Origin: Aurantimonas coralicida DSM 14790
Lineage (GTDB): Bacteria > Pseudomonadota > Alphaproteobacteria > Rhizobiales > Rhizobiaceae
Length of the DNA stretch: 64,000 nucleotides
Direction: 5' to 3'
Assembly: GCF_000421645.1 (NCBI RefSeq)
Contig: NZ_ATXK01000004.1
Coordinates: 62,001 to 126,000, forward strand
Both the position numbers and the translations under genes were made by a program. The notes beneath the pieces were generated by a model that was not told where the DNA came from, did no database searches, and saw nothing but the letters and a program-made list of their open reading frames with translations. Positions 51,724 through 62,693 of this stretch are shown piece after piece; the stretch's first letter is position 1; every line of letters begins with the position of its first letter.

Positions 51724-54246
51724 ATGGACGACACCACACCGCCCCGACCGGAACGCAAGCCGCGCGCGCCGCGGCGCCGTACGGCGACCCCGCGCAGCAA
51801 TACCAGGGCATCCGCCACGGCGACGCCCGCTGAAAATACAGCGCCCGGCAACGGTGAGGCGAAGGATCTGGCGCGCACGCCGATCCGCCGCAGGCCTGCG
51901 AAAGCTCCGGCAAAGTCCGCGCTGACAGAGCAGCGGACCGCCGACAGCGTGAAGCCGGCGGATGCCGGCTCCGGTGCGCACAAGCCGGAGGAGGGCGCCC
52001 CGGCCGCCGCCTCGACCGACACACGGGTCAGCGAAGCCTCGGTCATCCTTGAGGCCCCGACGGCCGAGGTCGAGGCCCGCACGGCGGCGCAGAACCTGGC
52101 GGCCGAGACCGAGCTGCCGGCCGACCGCTTCGTCAATCGCGAGATTTCCTGGCTGCAGTTCAATCGCCGTGTGCTGGAGGAATCGCTCAATCCGGCGCAT
52201 CCGCTCCTGGAGCGCGTGCGCTTCCTGTCGATCTCGGCCGACAATCTCGACGAGTTCTTCATGGTCCGCGTCGCCGGCCTCGCCGGTCAGGTGCGCGAGA
52301 AGATCTCGGTGCGCAGCATCGACGGGCTAACGCCCCAGGAACAGCTCAACCAGATCCTGATCGACGTTCACAATCTGCAGGAAGAGCAGCAGGCCTCGCT
52401 CGCCGAACTGGTGAAGACATTGCGCGAGGAGCGCATCCAGATCGTCGGCGCCGGCGATCTCAAGCGCGAGGACCGCGCCTGGCTGGAGAACCATTTCAAC
52501 GAGACGATCTTCCCGGTGCTGACGCCGCTGTCGGTCGATCCGGCGCATCCGTTCCCGTTCATCCCCAATCTCGGCTTTTCGATCGCGCTGGCGCTGGTGC
52601 GCGAGCGCGATTCGCAGAAGATGAACGCCCTGCTGCGGCTGCCCGTGGCGCTGCAGCGCTTCATCCAGATGGAGCCGAACGCGGCGGGCATGACCCGCTT
52701 CGTGCCGCTGGAGAGCGTCGTCGCCCTGTTCATCGGCAAGCTCTTCCCCGGCTACCGGGTCAGCGGCGCCGGCACGTTCCGGATCATCCGCGACTCCGAT
52801 ATCGAGGTCGAGGAGGAGGCCGAGGATCTGGTGCGGCTGTTCGAGAGCGCGCTGAAGCGGCGCCGGCGCGGCTCGGTGATCCGTATCGAGTTCGATTCGG
52901 TGATGCCGGAATCGCTGCGCAACTTCGTCGCCAACGAGCTCGAGGTGCCCGATTCCCGGGTCTCGGTGCTCGACGGCATGCTGGCGCTCGATTCGGTGTC
53001 GCAGCTCTGCAAGCTGCCGCGCGACGACCTGAAGTTCACGCCTTACATCCCGCGCTTTCCCGAGCGCATTCGCGAACACAATGGCGACTGCTTCGCGGCG
53101 ATCCGCGAGAAGGACATCATCGTCCACCACCCGTACGAATCCTTCGACGTGGTGGTGCAGTTCCTGCGCCAGGCGGCGCAGGACCCCAATGTCATCGCGA
53201 TCAAGCAGACGCTCTACCGGACCTCGAACGATTCCCCGATCGTGCGGGCGCTCATCGACGCGGCGGAATCCGGCAAGTCGGTGACGGCGCTGGTCGAGCT
53301 GAAGGCCCGCTTCGACGAGGAGGCCAATATCCGCTGGGCGCGCGACCTGGAACGGGCCGGCGTGCAGGTGGTGTTCGGCTTCATCGAGAAGAAGACCCAC
53401 GCCAAGCTGTCGCTGGTGGTGCGGCGCGAAGAGGGCAAGCTCGTCAACTTCGTCCATATCGGCACGGGCAACTACCACCCGATCACGGCGCGCATCTACA
53501 CCGACCTGTCCTACTTCACGGCCGACCCGGCGATCGCCCACGACGTGCAGCTCGTGTTCAACTACATCACCGGCTATGCCGAGCCGACCGAGGTCAAGAA
53601 GCTGGCGATCTCGCCGCTGACGATGCGCAACCGCATCGTCGACCTGATCCGCGCCGAGGCCGAGCATGCCAAGGCCGGGCGGCCCGGCCAGATCTGGATG
53701 AAGATGAACTCGCTGGTCGATCCGGCGATCATCGACGCCCTCTACCGCGCCAGCCAGGTGGGCGTGGAGATCGACCTCATCGTGCGCGGCATCTGCTGCC
53801 TGCGCCCGCGCGTCACCGGCCTGTCCGACAACATCCGGGTGAAATCCATCGTCGGCCGTTTCCTGGAGCACAGCCGCATTTTCTGCTTCGGCAACGGCCA
53901 GGGGCTGCCCTCGGAGGGAGCGATCGTGTATCTGGGCTCGGCCGACATGATGCCGCGCAATCTCGACCGGCGGGTCGAGACGCTGGTGCCGATTTCCACG
54001 CCGACGGTCCACAGTCAGATCCTGTCCCAGATCATGCTGGGCAATATTCTGGACAATCAGCAGAGCTGGTCGGTAGCCGCGGACGGTACATCGCGCCATA
54101 TCGTACCCTCGCCGGGCGAACAGCCGTTCAATGCCCAACGCTATTTCATGACAAATCCGAGTCTGTCGGGGCGCGGTAAAGCACTGAAGACGGATGCTCC
54201 AAAACTCATTGCAAGACAACGGGCAGAACATTCCCGGTTCGACTGA
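51724..54246 (+). CDS. ppk: Polyphosphate kinase 1
   Basis: Makes polyphosphate from ATP. The 840-residue protein has a disordered N-terminal extension of ~135 residues rich in Arg, Pro, Ala, Thr and Glu, then the PPK1 body: [20 protein letters not shown], the head domain, and the catalytic C domains. The autophosphorylated histidine is in [19 protein letters not shown], with [14 protein letters not shown] and [12 protein letters not shown] nearby. The body alone is ~705 residues, the normal length. The extension is like its neighbours in base use. Its 3' end overlaps ppx by 53 nt. Confidence 0.95.
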   Translation: MDDTTPPRPERKPRAPRRRTATPRSNTRASATATPAENTAPGNGEAKDLARTPIRRRPAKAPAKSALTEQRTADSVKPADAGSGAHKPEEGAPAAASTDTRVSEASVILEAPTAEVEARTAAQNLAAETELPADRFVNREISWLQFNRRVLEESLNPAHPLLERVRFLSISADNLDEFFMVRVAGLAGQVREKISVRSIDGLTPQEQLNQILIDVHNLQEEQQASLAELVKTLREERIQIVGAGDLKREDRAWLENHFNETIFPVLTPLSVDPAHPFPFIPNLGFSIALALVRERDSQKMNALLRLPVALQRFIQMEPNAAGMTRFVPLESVVALFIGKLFPGYRVSGAGTFRIIRDSDIEVEEEAEDLVRLFESALKRRRRGSVIRIEFDSVMPESLRNFVANELEVPDSRVSVLDGMLALDSVSQLCKLPRDDLKFTPYIPRFPERIREHNGDCFAAIREKDIIVHHPYESFDVVVQFLRQAAQDPNVIAIKQTLYRTSNDSPIVRALIDAAESGKSVTALVELKARFDEEANIRWARDLERAGVQVVFGFIEKKTHAKLSLVVRREEGKLVNFVHIGTGNYHPITARIYTDLSYFTADPAIAHDVQLVFNYITGYAEPTEVKKLAISPLTMRNRIVDLIRAEAEHAKAGRPGQIWMKMNSLVDPAIIDALYRASQVGVEIDLIVRGICCLRPRVTGLSDNIRVKSIVGRFLEHSRIFCFGNGQGLPSEGAIVYLGSADMMPRNLDRRVETLVPISTPTVHSQILSQIMLGNILDNQQSWSVAADGTSRHIVPSPGEQPFNAQRYFMTNPSLSGRGKALKTDAPKLIARQRAEHSRFD

Positions 54247-55753
54247 GCCGATCGCGCAGGGACGGCTGCAGGACCGTCAGCCGGTCGCGGTCGTCGATAT
54301 CGGGTCGAACTCGGTTCGCCTGGTCATCTACGAAGGCAATTGCCGCTCGCTGACGGTGCTCTTCAACGAGAAGGTCCTGAGCGGTCTCGGCAAGGGGCTG
54401 GCGCGGACCAACCGGCTCGACCCGAAGGCCGTCGACAGTGCGCTCGCCGCGCTGTCGCGCTTTCGCCGGCTCGCCGCGCAGGCCAATGTGCGCGAGATCC
54501 ATCCCATCGCGACGGCCGCCGCCCGCGAGGCCCAGAACGGGCCAGACTTCATCGCGGCGGCGGAAGCTGCGATCGGCTGCGAGATCGTCATCCTGTCGGG
54601 CGAGGACGAAGCCCGCTACGCGGCCGAGGGCGTCTTGTCGGGGTTCCACAATCCCAGCGGGGTCGGCGGCGATCTCGGCGGCGGCAGCCTGGAACTGGTG
54701 GACATCGACGCAGGCGGCTTCCAGGGCGGTCTGACCCTGCCGCTGGGCGGGCTGCGGCTGCGCGACCTCTCGGAAGGCGATCTGACGCGCGCCCAGGCGG
54801 TGGCCGAGAGCCATCTGTCGGCCTGCGCTCTGGCCGGCAAGGGCGAGGGGCGGCCGTTCTTCGCCGTCGGCGGCACCTGGCGCAATCTAGCCAAGCTGCA
54901 CATGGAGCAGGAGAAATATCCCCTGCATGTGATGCACGGCTACGAGATCGACGCGGCCGGCATCGACGGTTTCCTCGACATGGTCGTGCGCACGCCGCCC
55001 GACAAGCTGCCGGGCATCGGCGCGGTCTCGAAGTCGCGCCGGCCGTTGCTGGCCTATGGCGCGGTGACGCTGAAGAGCATCATACGGCACCTGAAGCCGT
55101 CGAAGATCGTCCTGTCGGCGCTCGGGGTGCGCGAGGGCTACCTGCATTCGCTGCTGTCGCCGGAAGAGCGGGCCAAGGACCCGCTGCTGGAATCGGCCCG
55201 CGAATTGTCGATCCTGCGCTCACGCTCGCCCGATCATGCCCGCGAACTCGTGGAGTGGAGCCGGCGCACCTTCGAGGCCTTCGGCATCGACGAGACGCCG
55301 GCCGAGGAACGGCTGCGCCAGGCCGCCTGCCTCCTCGCCGACATCGGCTGGCGGGCGCATCCCGACTATCGCGGCAAGCAGTCGCTCTCGATCATCGCCC
55401 ATGCCGCGTTCCCGGCGGTCGATCATCGCGGGCGCGTCTATCTTGGACTGACCAATTACTATCGCCACGAAGGCAGCTTCGAGCAGGTGCACCTGCCGGA
55501 GATCGAACGCCTCGTGGACGACCGGCTGATGCGCCGGGCGCGCATTCTCGGCTCGCTGTTCCGGGTGGCCTATCTGCTGACCGCCTCGATGCCCGGCGTC
55601 CTCGACCAGATCAAATGGGCCCAGGACCCGCGTGGCGGCTTTACACTGGTGATCCCGCAGCACCTGGCCGATCTCGTCGGCGAGCGCCCGGAAGGGCGCC
55701 TGCAGCAATTTGCCAAGGTCGTGGAGAAGACCCTACGCATGGAAGTGCGCTGA
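54194..55753 (+). CDS. ppx: Exopolyphosphatase / Ppx-GppA family phosphatase
   Basis: A 519-residue ASKHA-fold enzyme that degrades polyphosphate or guanosine pentaphosphate. Phosphate-1 motif [18 protein letters not shown] at 31-48, the catalytic Glu region [14 protein letters not shown], and phosphate-2 motif [13 protein letters not shown]. The C-terminal half has an HD-like helical domain. ATG 54194 is the only ATG or GTG before the first motif, so the 53-nt overlap with ppk appears real. It is one of several Ppx/GppA types; the ppk-ppx pairing points to polyphosphate. Confidence 0.93.
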   Translation: MLQNSLQDNGQNIPGSTEPIAQGRLQDRQPVAVVDIGSNSVRLVIYEGNCRSLTVLFNEKVLSGLGKGLARTNRLDPKAVDSALAALSRFRRLAAQANVREIHPIATAAAREAQNGPDFIAAAEAAIGCEIVILSGEDEARYAAEGVLSGFHNPSGVGGDLGGGSLELVDIDAGGFQGGLTLPLGGLRLRDLSEGDLTRAQAVAESHLSACALAGKGEGRPFFAVGGTWRNLAKLHMEQEKYPLHVMHGYEIDAAGIDGFLDMVVRTPPDKLPGIGAVSKSRRPLLAYGAVTLKSIIRHLKPSKIVLSALGVREGYLHSLLSPEERAKDPLLESARELSILRSRSPDHARELVEWSRRTFEAFGIDETPAEERLRQAACLLADIGWRAHPDYRGKQSLSIIAHAAFPAVDHRGRVYLGLTNYYRHEGSFEQVHLPEIERLVDDRLMRRARILGSLFRVAYLLTASMPGVLDQIKWAQDPRGGFTLVIPQHLADLVGERPEGRLQQFAKVVEKTLRMEVR

Positions 55754-55770
55754 GAGGCCCGATCGCCGCG

Positions 55771-56922
55771 TCAGAGCGCGACGATCTCTACCTTGCGGTT
55801 ACGATAGACGAGAGCGGTTTCGCCCTTCAGGAGGTTCAGCGCACGGTCGCCGAAAATTTCGCGGCGCCAGCCGTCCATCGCGGCGATGGGGGCCTCGTCG
55901 CCCTTCCAGGCGAGCTTCTCCAGGTCGTCGCCCGAGGCGATCATCTTGGCGGCGACGCCGTTCTCCTCGACGACGATCTTCAGGAGCACCTTCAGGAACT
56001 CGACGGCCGCCGCCGTGCCTTCGGGAAGCTGCGGCGGGCGCGGGATCGACGGCAGGTCGGCGCGCGGCACGGCCTGCGCGCGCTGTACGGCGGCGACGAT
56101 CTCGCGGCCGGCATTGCTGCGCTCGAAGCCCCGCGGGATCGTCCGCAGCCGCGACAGCGACTGTTCGTCGGTCGGCGCCTGCTGGGCAATCTCGTAGATC
56201 GCGTCGTCCTTGAGGATGCGGCCGCGCGGCTTGTCGGCCTCGCGCGCCTCGCGCTCGCGCCAGGCCGCGACTTCCTTGAGGATCTGCAGTTCGATCGGCT
56301 TGCGCACCCGCAGCTTCAGGCGGCGCCAGGCGTCGTCGGGATGCAGATCGTAGGTCGCCGGATCGGTGAGGACGGCCATCTCCTCGTCTACCCAGCGCGT
56401 GCGACCCTTTTCGGCGAGCTGCGCGGAGAGGAAGCGGTAGACGTCGCGCAGATAGGTCACGTCGGCCAGCGCGTAGGCGAGCTGCTGGTCGCTCAGCGGA
56501 CGCCGGCGCCAGTCGGTGAAGCGCGACGTCTTGTCGATGCGGCCGTCGGTGGTGCGCGCCACGAGCTGGTCGTAGGCGATCGACTCGCCGAAGCCGCAGA
56601 CCATGGCGGCGACCTGGGTATCGAACAGCGGCACCGGGATGATGTTGCCGAGCTTGTGAATGATCTCGACGTCCTGCCGGGCGGCGTGGAAGACCTTCAC
56701 GATGCGCTCGTCGCGCATCAGATCGAAGAACGGCGCCAGGTCGAGGCCGTCCGCCAGCGGATCGACCAGCACGGCCAGATCGTCCGACGCCATCTGGATG
56801 AGGCAGAGCTCGGGCCAGAAGGTGGTCTCGCGGATGAATTCGGTGTCCACGGTGACGAATTCGGCGGCGGCGAGCCGCGAACAGGCTTCGGACAATTCGG
56901 CGGTGGTGGTGATCGTATGCAT
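55771..56922 (-). CDS. rnd: Ribonuclease D
   Basis: A 3'-5' exoribonuclease acting on tRNA precursors. The 383-residue protein has the DEDD exonuclease: FVTVDTEFIRE (motif I), FHAARQDVEII (II), and YALADVTYLRDVY (III), followed by two HRDC-type helical domains with EREAREADKPRGRILKDD. I chose ATG 56922 because AAAGGA is 5 nt upstream; an ATG at 56928 is itself part of that site. It is divergent from aspS (179 bp apart), a pairing seen in many alphaproteobacteria. Confidence 0.94.
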   Translation of the reverse strand: MHTITTTAELSEACSRLAAAEFVTVDTEFIRETTFWPELCLIQMASDDLAVLVDPLADGLDLAPFFDLMRDERIVKVFHAARQDVEIIHKLGNIIPVPLFDTQVAAMVCGFGESIAYDQLVARTTDGRIDKTSRFTDWRRRPLSDQQLAYALADVTYLRDVYRFLSAQLAEKGRTRWVDEEMAVLTDPATYDLHPDDAWRRLKLRVRKPIELQILKEVAAWREREAREADKPRGRILKDDAIYEIAQQAPTDEQSLSRLRTIPRGFERSNAGREIVAAVQRAQAVPRADLPSIPRPPQLPEGTAAAVEFLKVLLKIVVEENGVAAKMIASGDDLEKLAWKGDEAPIAAMDGWRREIFGDRALNLLKGETALVYRNRKVEIVAL

Positions 56923-56986
56923 GGCCATCCTTTAGACCGATCCGCGGCGCGGGCGAAACCCGGAAGCGTCGCGCGCGGACGGAATC

Positions 56987-57015
56987 TTGACATGGGGCAT
57001 GACGCATGCGCTTGT
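56987..57015 (+). promoter_or_regulatory. Candidate promoter of aspS
   Basis: TTGACA (56987-56992), a 17-bp spacer and GCTTGT (57010-57015). The -35 is strong and the -10 weak. A GANTC site (56982-56986) touches the -35, so CcrM methylation could influence it. Pattern match only. Confidence 0.35.
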
Positions 57016-57101
57016 CCGCGGCGATTCCGCCGATCGAGAACGACCCGCCTGCGCGCGCATCGACGCAGCGTCGGCGCGGACCAGCCATTAGGAAGAACGC
57101 C

Positions 57102-58889
57102 ATGCATCGCTATCGCAGTCACAGCTGCGCCGCCCTCCGCAAGGAGGATGTCGGCAACACGGTTCGCCTGTCGGGCTGGGCCCATCGCATTCGTGACCAC
57201 GGCGGCCTGCTGTTCATCGATCTGCGCGACCATTACGGCCTGACCCAGGTCGTCGTGGATCCCGATTCCCCGGCCTTCGCCATTGCCGAGACGGTGCGCG
57301 GCGAGTGGGTGATCCGGGTCGACGGCGAGGTGAAGGCGCGCTCGGCCGAGACGGTCAACCCGAAGCTGCCGACCGGCGCGATCGAGGTCTTCGCCAAGGA
57401 GATCGAGGTGCTGTCGGCCGCCAAGGAGCTGCCGCTGCCGGTCTTCGGCGAGCCGGACTATCCGGAGGACATCCGCCTCAAGTACCGCTTCCTCGATCTG
57501 CGCCGCGAGACGCTGCACAAGAACATGATGCGGCGCACGCAGATCGTCTCGAAGATGCGCACGCTGATGGGCGATGCCGGCTTCTTCGAGTTCCAGACGC
57601 CGATCCTGACCGCCTCGTCGCCCGAGGGCGCCCGCGACTTCCTGGTGCCGTCGCGGCTGCATAACGGCATGTTCTACGCCCTGCCGCAGGCCCCGCAGCA
57701 GTACAAGCAGCTGATCATGATGTCCGGCTTCGACCGGTACTTCCAGATCGCGCCGTGCTTCCGCGACGAGGACCCGCGCGCCGACCGCTTCTATGGCGAG
57801 TTCTACCAGCTCGACGTGGAGATGAGCTTCGTCGAGCAGGAGGACATCCTGTCGACCATGGAGCCGGTGATCCGCGACGTGTTCGAGGCGTTTGCCGACG
57901 GCAAGCCGGTGAGCCAGAGCTTCCGGCGCATTCCCTACGCCGAATCCATGCGCAAATACGGCTCCGACAAGCCCGACCTGCGCAACCCGATCGAGATGCA
58001 GGCCGTGACCGAGCATTTCGCCGGCTCGGGCTTCAAGGTCTTCGCCAACATGATCGCCGGCGATCCGGCGGTCGAGGTCTGGGCGATCCCGGCCAAGACC
58101 GGCGGCAGCCGCGCCTTCTGCGACCGGATGAATTCCTGGGCGCAGGGCGAGGGCCAGCCCGGCCTCGGCTACATCTTCTGGCGCGAGGAGGCGGGGGCCG
58201 TCGCCGGCGCCGGGCCGTTGGCCAAGAACATCGGCGAGGAGCGCACCGAGGCGGTCCGCACCCAGCTCGGCCTCGAGGCGGGCGATGCCTGCTTCTTCGT
58301 CGCCGGGCGTCCGGAGGCCTTCACGGCCTTTGCCGGCGCTGCGCGCACGCGGGTCGGCGAGGAGCTGAACCTCGTCGATCGCGACCGGTTCGAGCTCGCC
58401 TGGATCATCGATTTCCCCTTCTATGAGTGGCAGGAAGAGGAAAAGAAGATCGACTTTGCCCACAATCCGTTCTCGATGCCGCAGGGTGGCATGGACGCGC
58501 TGCAGAACGAAGAGCCGCTGGAGCTCAAGGCGTTCCAGTACGACATCGTCTGCAACGGCTTCGAGATCGCCTCGGGCGGCATCCGCAACCATCTCCCCGA
58601 GACGATGGTGAAGGCGTTCGAGATCGCCGGCTATTCGAAGGAGACGGTCGAGGAGCGCTTCGGCGGGCTCTACCGCGCCTTCCAGTACGGCGCGCCGCCG
58701 CATGGCGGCATGGCCGCCGGCGTCGACCGCATCGTCATGCTGCTCTGCGGGGCGAAGAACCTGCGCGAGATCGCCATGTTCCCGATGAACCAGCAGGCGC
58801 ACGACCTTCTGATGGGCGCGCCGAACGAGGCCTCGCCGGCGCAGCTGCGCGACCTCGGCCTGCGCATCGCGCCGCAGGCGAAGAGTTGA
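57102..58889 (+). CDS. aspS: Aspartyl-tRNA synthetase
   Basis: A class II synthetase of 595 residues. It has the N-terminal anticodon-binding OB domain ([26 protein letters not shown]), catalytic motifs 1-3 (motif 2 [19 protein letters not shown]; motif 3 [14 protein letters not shown]), and the bacterial GAD insertion between motifs 2 and 3. No GatCAB genes lie in the window, so whether it is non-discriminating for Asn cannot be told. AGGAAGAA precedes the ATG. It ends at a bidirectional terminator. Confidence 0.97.
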   Translation: MHRYRSHSCAALRKEDVGNTVRLSGWAHRIRDHGGLLFIDLRDHYGLTQVVVDPDSPAFAIAETVRGEWVIRVDGEVKARSAETVNPKLPTGAIEVFAKEIEVLSAAKELPLPVFGEPDYPEDIRLKYRFLDLRRETLHKNMMRRTQIVSKMRTLMGDAGFFEFQTPILTASSPEGARDFLVPSRLHNGMFYALPQAPQQYKQLIMMSGFDRYFQIAPCFRDEDPRADRFYGEFYQLDVEMSFVEQEDILSTMEPVIRDVFEAFADGKPVSQSFRRIPYAESMRKYGSDKPDLRNPIEMQAVTEHFAGSGFKVFANMIAGDPAVEVWAIPAKTGGSRAFCDRMNSWAQGEGQPGLGYIFWREEAGAVAGAGPLAKNIGEERTEAVRTQLGLEAGDACFFVAGRPEAFTAFAGAARTRVGEELNLVDRDRFELAWIIDFPFYEWQEEEKKIDFAHNPFSMPQGGMDALQNEEPLELKAFQYDIVCNGFEIASGGIRNHLPETMVKAFEIAGYSKETVEERFGGLYRAFQYGAPPHGGMAAGVDRIVMLLCGAKNLREIAMFPMNQQAHDLLMGAPNEASPAQLRDLGLRIAPQAKS

Positions 58890-58940
58890 GGAAGCCGCCG
58901 GACGGGCACTTCGTCCGGCGCATCTTCAAGCCGACATGAA

Positions 58941-58971
58941 AAAGGCCCCGTGCGTCCAGCACGGGGCCTTT
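58941..58971. terminator. Bidirectional terminator between aspS and the secreted-protein gene
   Basis: A perfect 13-bp stem (AAAGGCCCCGTGC / GCACGGGGCCTTT) with a 5-nt loop; T-runs extend on both strands (TTTCTCGTTCT on plus, TTTTT on minus). It lies 52 bp from the aspS stop and 28 bp from the facing gene. Confidence 0.85.
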
Positions 58972-58998
58972 CTCGTTCTAACCGCAGGGATCGGCGGG

Positions 58999-60180
58999 TT
59001 ACTTCGCGTCCGCGTTGGCGTCGACGGTGAGCGACAGGACCTTTGGCAGGGTCTGGGGCGCGCCCATCGCGGCGCCCATGATCTGGGTGGCGGCGATCGG
59101 GTTCTCCGGCGCGATGGTGATCGACAGCGCCTGCGGGTCGTTGAGGAACGTCGTCACGGCGCCGGTGACCTCTTCCTGGAACTCCGGGTTCTGCAGATAG
59201 CCGAGAACCGCCGGCAGCATCGCCGTCAGGTTCTGCACCAGTTCCTCGCGGCTCTGGCCGTTCTCCTTGGCGTAATAGTCGAGCAGCTTGCCGGTCAGGG
59301 ATTCGTCGGTGAAGGTGATGTCGGCCGAGTTCAGCGACAGCTGCGAGATCAGCCCCATCACCGCCATGCCGGTGGCCTGCTGGTTGTCGGGATTGCTCGC
59401 CATCTGCTCCTGCAGCTGCGACAGCGAATCCGCGAAGGCCGTCGTGTAGCCCGAGATCGCGTAGGTGAAGGACAGCTCGCCCGCGTCCTCGACCGACAGC
59501 AGGAAGGGATCGAGCTCCAGGAGGCCGCTCTCGGGCTCCCAGTTCGCCGAACCGTTCAGCGAGCCGCTGATGGTCTCGTAGCCGACGTCGCGGATGGCTT
59601 GGGTCGCCTCGGGCGAGTCGCCCGTCGTCAGGTCGGCGGTGAAGGCGCCGACATTGACCTCGGTGGCCAGGCTGCCGCTGTCGCCGACCTCGTTTTCCAT
59701 CGACGCGTCGGAGAGTTCGAAGACGGTCTTGCCGTCCCTTGCGAGGTTGATGCTGCCGATCGTCGCCTTGTCGAAAAAGAAGCTGGAGAGCTTCATGGCG
59801 GCGGGGGCGTTGGCCGTATCGGTGCCGGCGAGCATCAGGCCCTCGATGCTGACGTCGCTGATCTGGGCGCGCTTGCCGTCTTCCGTCTGGTCGAGCTCGG
59901 GAAAGGCCAGGCGCTCGACCGTCCAGCCCTCGGGCGTCGACCCGGCGACGTTCTCGAAGGTCAGGTCGCCGACATCGGAGTCCTCGCCGAAGGAGACGTC
60001 CTTCAGGATGACGTTCTCGCCGTCGGCTTCGGCGCTCGAATAGGACATCGAATGCTCGCCGTTCTGCACGAGGGTCTTCAGGCGCTCGCCGAAGGCCTGC
60101 GCATCGACCGCGAAGGCCGAGGTCGAGGAGAGAAGCAGCACGGCTGTCGCGGCTGCGGAAATGCCTGTCGTGGCGCGCAT
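58999..60180 (-). CDS. Unrecognised secreted protein (393 aa)
   Basis: I do not recognise a characterised family. A signal peptide (residues 1-24, ...STSAFA) precedes a 370-residue acidic, Asp/Glu/Ser-rich mature chain. The sequence alternates short hydrophobic strands with polar turns (GDLTFENVAG, AQISDVSIEGLMLAG, GSINLARDG, VNVGAFTADLTTG), as in large beta-rich periplasmic proteins. The layout recalls the YdgA/DUF945 group, though I cannot confirm this. A helical part (LTAMLPAVLGYLQNPEFQEE) is followed by the C-terminal strand LSLTVDANADAK. No cysteine is in the mature chain. It stands alone between aspS and the divergent parC. Confidence 0.72.
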   Translation of the reverse strand: MRATTGISAAATAVLLLSSTSAFAVDAQAFGERLKTLVQNGEHSMSYSSAEADGENVILKDVSFGEDSDVGDLTFENVAGSTPEGWTVERLAFPELDQTEDGKRAQISDVSIEGLMLAGTDTANAPAAMKLSSFFFDKATIGSINLARDGKTVFELSDASMENEVGDSGSLATEVNVGAFTADLTTGDSPEATQAIRDVGYETISGSLNGSANWEPESGLLELDPFLLSVEDAGELSFTYAISGYTTAFADSLSQLQEQMASNPDNQQATGMAVMGLISQLSLNSADITFTDESLTGKLLDYYAKENGQSREELVQNLTAMLPAVLGYLQNPEFQEEVTGAVTTFLNDPQALSITIAPENPIAATQIMGAAMGAPQTLPKVLSLTVDANADAK

Positions 60181-60387
60181 GGGAAAACCTTTCGCTGGAA
60201 GCCGGTGAGCCGATCCGTCCGGTGCCCGGTCGTCGTGCCCTGCGCGACACATATGGCCAAGTCGCTTCGCCGTTAAAGGGGGGCGCGGCGGCATGCGGCA
60301 ATTGCCCGTCTGGCCGGCGCCGACAAAGTTCGGGATAAGCCCGTTCCGGTGTTGTTCCCATCCGGTGCATGGCCTAGAGGAAACCGC

Positions 60388-62640
60388 ATGGGCAAGGCTA
60401 CCGAACCGCCGGCTGGTGGCGGCGACATCGAACCGATCGATCTGAAGGCAGCGCTGGAAGAGCGCTACCTTGCCTATGCGCTGTCGACCATCATGGGCCG
60501 GGCGCTGCCGGATGTGCGCGACGGCCTGAAGCCGGTGCATCGGCGCATCGTCCATGCCATGCGCATCCTGCGGCTCGATCCCGGCCAGGGCTACAAGAAA
60601 TGCGCCCGCATCGTCGGCGACGTGATGGGCAAGTTCCATCCGCATGGCGACGCGTCGATCTACGACGCCCTGGTCCGGCTCTCGCAGGATTTCGCCATCC
60701 GCTACCCGCTGATCGACGGGCAGGGCAATTTCGGCAATATCGACGGCGATAGCCCGGCGGCCATGCGCTACACCGAAGCGCGGATGACCGACGTCGCGAC
60801 GCTGCTGCTGCGCGGCATCGACGAGGACGCGGTCGACTTCAAGAAGACCTACAACGAGGAGGAAGAGGAACCGATCGTCCTGCCGGGCGCGTTCCCGAAC
60901 CTTCTCGCCAACGGCTCGTCGGGCATTGCCGTCGGCATGGCCACGTCGATCCCGCCGCACAACGCGGCCGAGCTCTGCGACGCGGCGCTCAAGCTGATCG
61001 AGAACCCGGACGCCACCACCGACGCGCTGCTGCGCTTCGTGCAGGGGCCGGATCTGCCGACCGGCGGCGTCATCGTCGACAACCAGGCGCAGATCCGCGA
61101 GGCCTACGACACCGGGCGGGGCTCGTTCCGGGTGCGGGCGCGCTGGGAGACCGAGGACCAGGGCCGCGGCGGCTACGTGGTCGTCGTCACCGAGATCCCG
61201 TATCAGGTCCAGAAGTCGCGGCTGATCGAGAAGATCGCCGAGCTGCTTCTGGCCCGCAAGCTGCCGCTGCTCGGCGACATCCGCGACGAATCGGCCGAGG
61301 ACGTGCGCATCGTCATCGAGCCGAAGAGCCGCACGGTCGATCCCGAACTCCTGATGGAATCGCTGTTCCGGCTGACCGATCTGGAATCGCGCATCCCGCT
61401 CAACATGAACGTCCTGTCCGGCGGCAAGGTGCCCCGGGTCATGTCGCTCAAGGACGTTCTGGCCGAATGGCTGGCGCATCAGCGCGAGGTGCTGGTGCGG
61501 CGCTCGCGCTTCCGGCTGGCGCAGATCGAGCGGCGGCTGGAGATCCTCTCCGGATATCTGATCGCCTTCCTGAACCTCGACGAGGTGATCCGGATCATCC
61601 GCGAGGAGGACGAGCCCAAGGCCGTCCTGATGCGGACCTTCGAGCTGAGCGACACCCAGGCCGAGGCGATCCTCAACATGCGGCTGCGCTCCCTGCGCAA
61701 GCTGGAGGAATTCGAGCTTAAGCGCGAGTTCGACACGCTGACCGAGGAAAAGGCCGAGAAGGAAGCGCTGCTGGCTTCGGACGAACGCCAGTGGGCGGGC
61801 ATCGCTGCCGAAGTACGCGAGGTCCGCGAGACCTATTCGAAGAAGACCAAGATCGGTCGTCGCCGCACCCTGTTCGCCGACGCGCCGAACCGGGCGCTCG
61901 ACGACATCACGGTGGCGCTGATCGAGAAGGAGCCGATCACCGTCGTCCTGTCCAAGAAGGGCTTCCTGCGCGGCATGAAGGGCCATCTGGCCGACTTCTC
62001 GTCGCTGGCCTTCCGCGAGGGCGACGGGCTGCAGCTCGCCTTCCACGCCATGACCACCGACAAGCTGCTGTTCCTGTCGACCGGCGGTCGCGCCTTCACC
62101 CATGGCGCCGACAAGCTGCCGGGCGGGCGCGGGCAGGGCGAGCCGATCCGGCTGGCCTTCGAGCTCGAGGACGATCAGGACATCGCGCTGGCCTTCGTCG
62201 CCGATCCCGAGCGCCGCCGGTTGCTGGTCTCCTCCGACGGCAATGGCTTCGTCGCCAGCGAGGCCGACATGCTGGCCAACACCCGCAAGGGCAAGCAGCT
62301 GATGAATGTCGCCGGCAAGACCAAGCTCGCGCTGGCCGCGCCGGTGGGGACAGGCGACCACGTGGCCATCGTCGGCGAGAACCGCAAGCTGCTGGTCTTC
62401 CCGCTGGTACAGGTGCCGCAGATGACCCGCGGCAAGGGCGTGCGGCTGCAGCGCTACAAGGATGGCGGCCTGTCGGATGCCCGCGTCTTCGCCATGGCGG
62501 ACGGGCTGACCTGGACCGATTCCGCCGGCCGCAGCTTTACCCGCTCGGAGACTGAGCTCCTGGAATGGCGCGGCGACCGCGCCCAGGCCGGCCGGCTGGT
62601 GCCGAAGGGCTTCCCCAAGACCAACCGCTTCGACGGCTAG
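60388..62640 (+). CDS. parC: DNA topoisomerase IV subunit A
   Basis: Decatenates daughter chromosomes with ParE. The 750-residue protein has the family start region [31 protein letters not shown], the quinolone-region motif with [13 protein letters not shown], and the DNA-cleaving tyrosine in [10 protein letters not shown]. The C-terminal beta-pinwheel is present and lacks the GyrA box, which with the [19 protein letters not shown] context favours ParC over GyrA. AGAGGAAA precedes ATG 60388; the frame is open to 60349. parE is not in the window. Confidence 0.96.
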   Translation: MGKATEPPAGGGDIEPIDLKAALEERYLAYALSTIMGRALPDVRDGLKPVHRRIVHAMRILRLDPGQGYKKCARIVGDVMGKFHPHGDASIYDALVRLSQDFAIRYPLIDGQGNFGNIDGDSPAAMRYTEARMTDVATLLLRGIDEDAVDFKKTYNEEEEEPIVLPGAFPNLLANGSSGIAVGMATSIPPHNAAELCDAALKLIENPDATTDALLRFVQGPDLPTGGVIVDNQAQIREAYDTGRGSFRVRARWETEDQGRGGYVVVVTEIPYQVQKSRLIEKIAELLLARKLPLLGDIRDESAEDVRIVIEPKSRTVDPELLMESLFRLTDLESRIPLNMNVLSGGKVPRVMSLKDVLAEWLAHQREVLVRRSRFRLAQIERRLEILSGYLIAFLNLDEVIRIIREEDEPKAVLMRTFELSDTQAEAILNMRLRSLRKLEEFELKREFDTLTEEKAEKEALLASDERQWAGIAAEVREVRETYSKKTKIGRRRTLFADAPNRALDDITVALIEKEPITVVLSKKGFLRGMKGHLADFSSLAFREGDGLQLAFHAMTTDKLLFLSTGGRAFTHGADKLPGGRGQGEPIRLAFELEDDQDIALAFVADPERRRLLVSSDGNGFVASEADMLANTRKGKQLMNVAGKTKLALAAPVGTGDHVAIVGENRKLLVFPLVQVPQMTRGKGVRLQRYKDGGLSDARVFAMADGLTWTDSAGRSFTRSETELLEWRGDRAQAGRLVPKGFPKTNRFDG

Positions 62641-62693
62641 TCACCGGCCTTGCCCGGCATGCGGGCGAGGCGATGCGCGAAGCTCCCCGCGCC

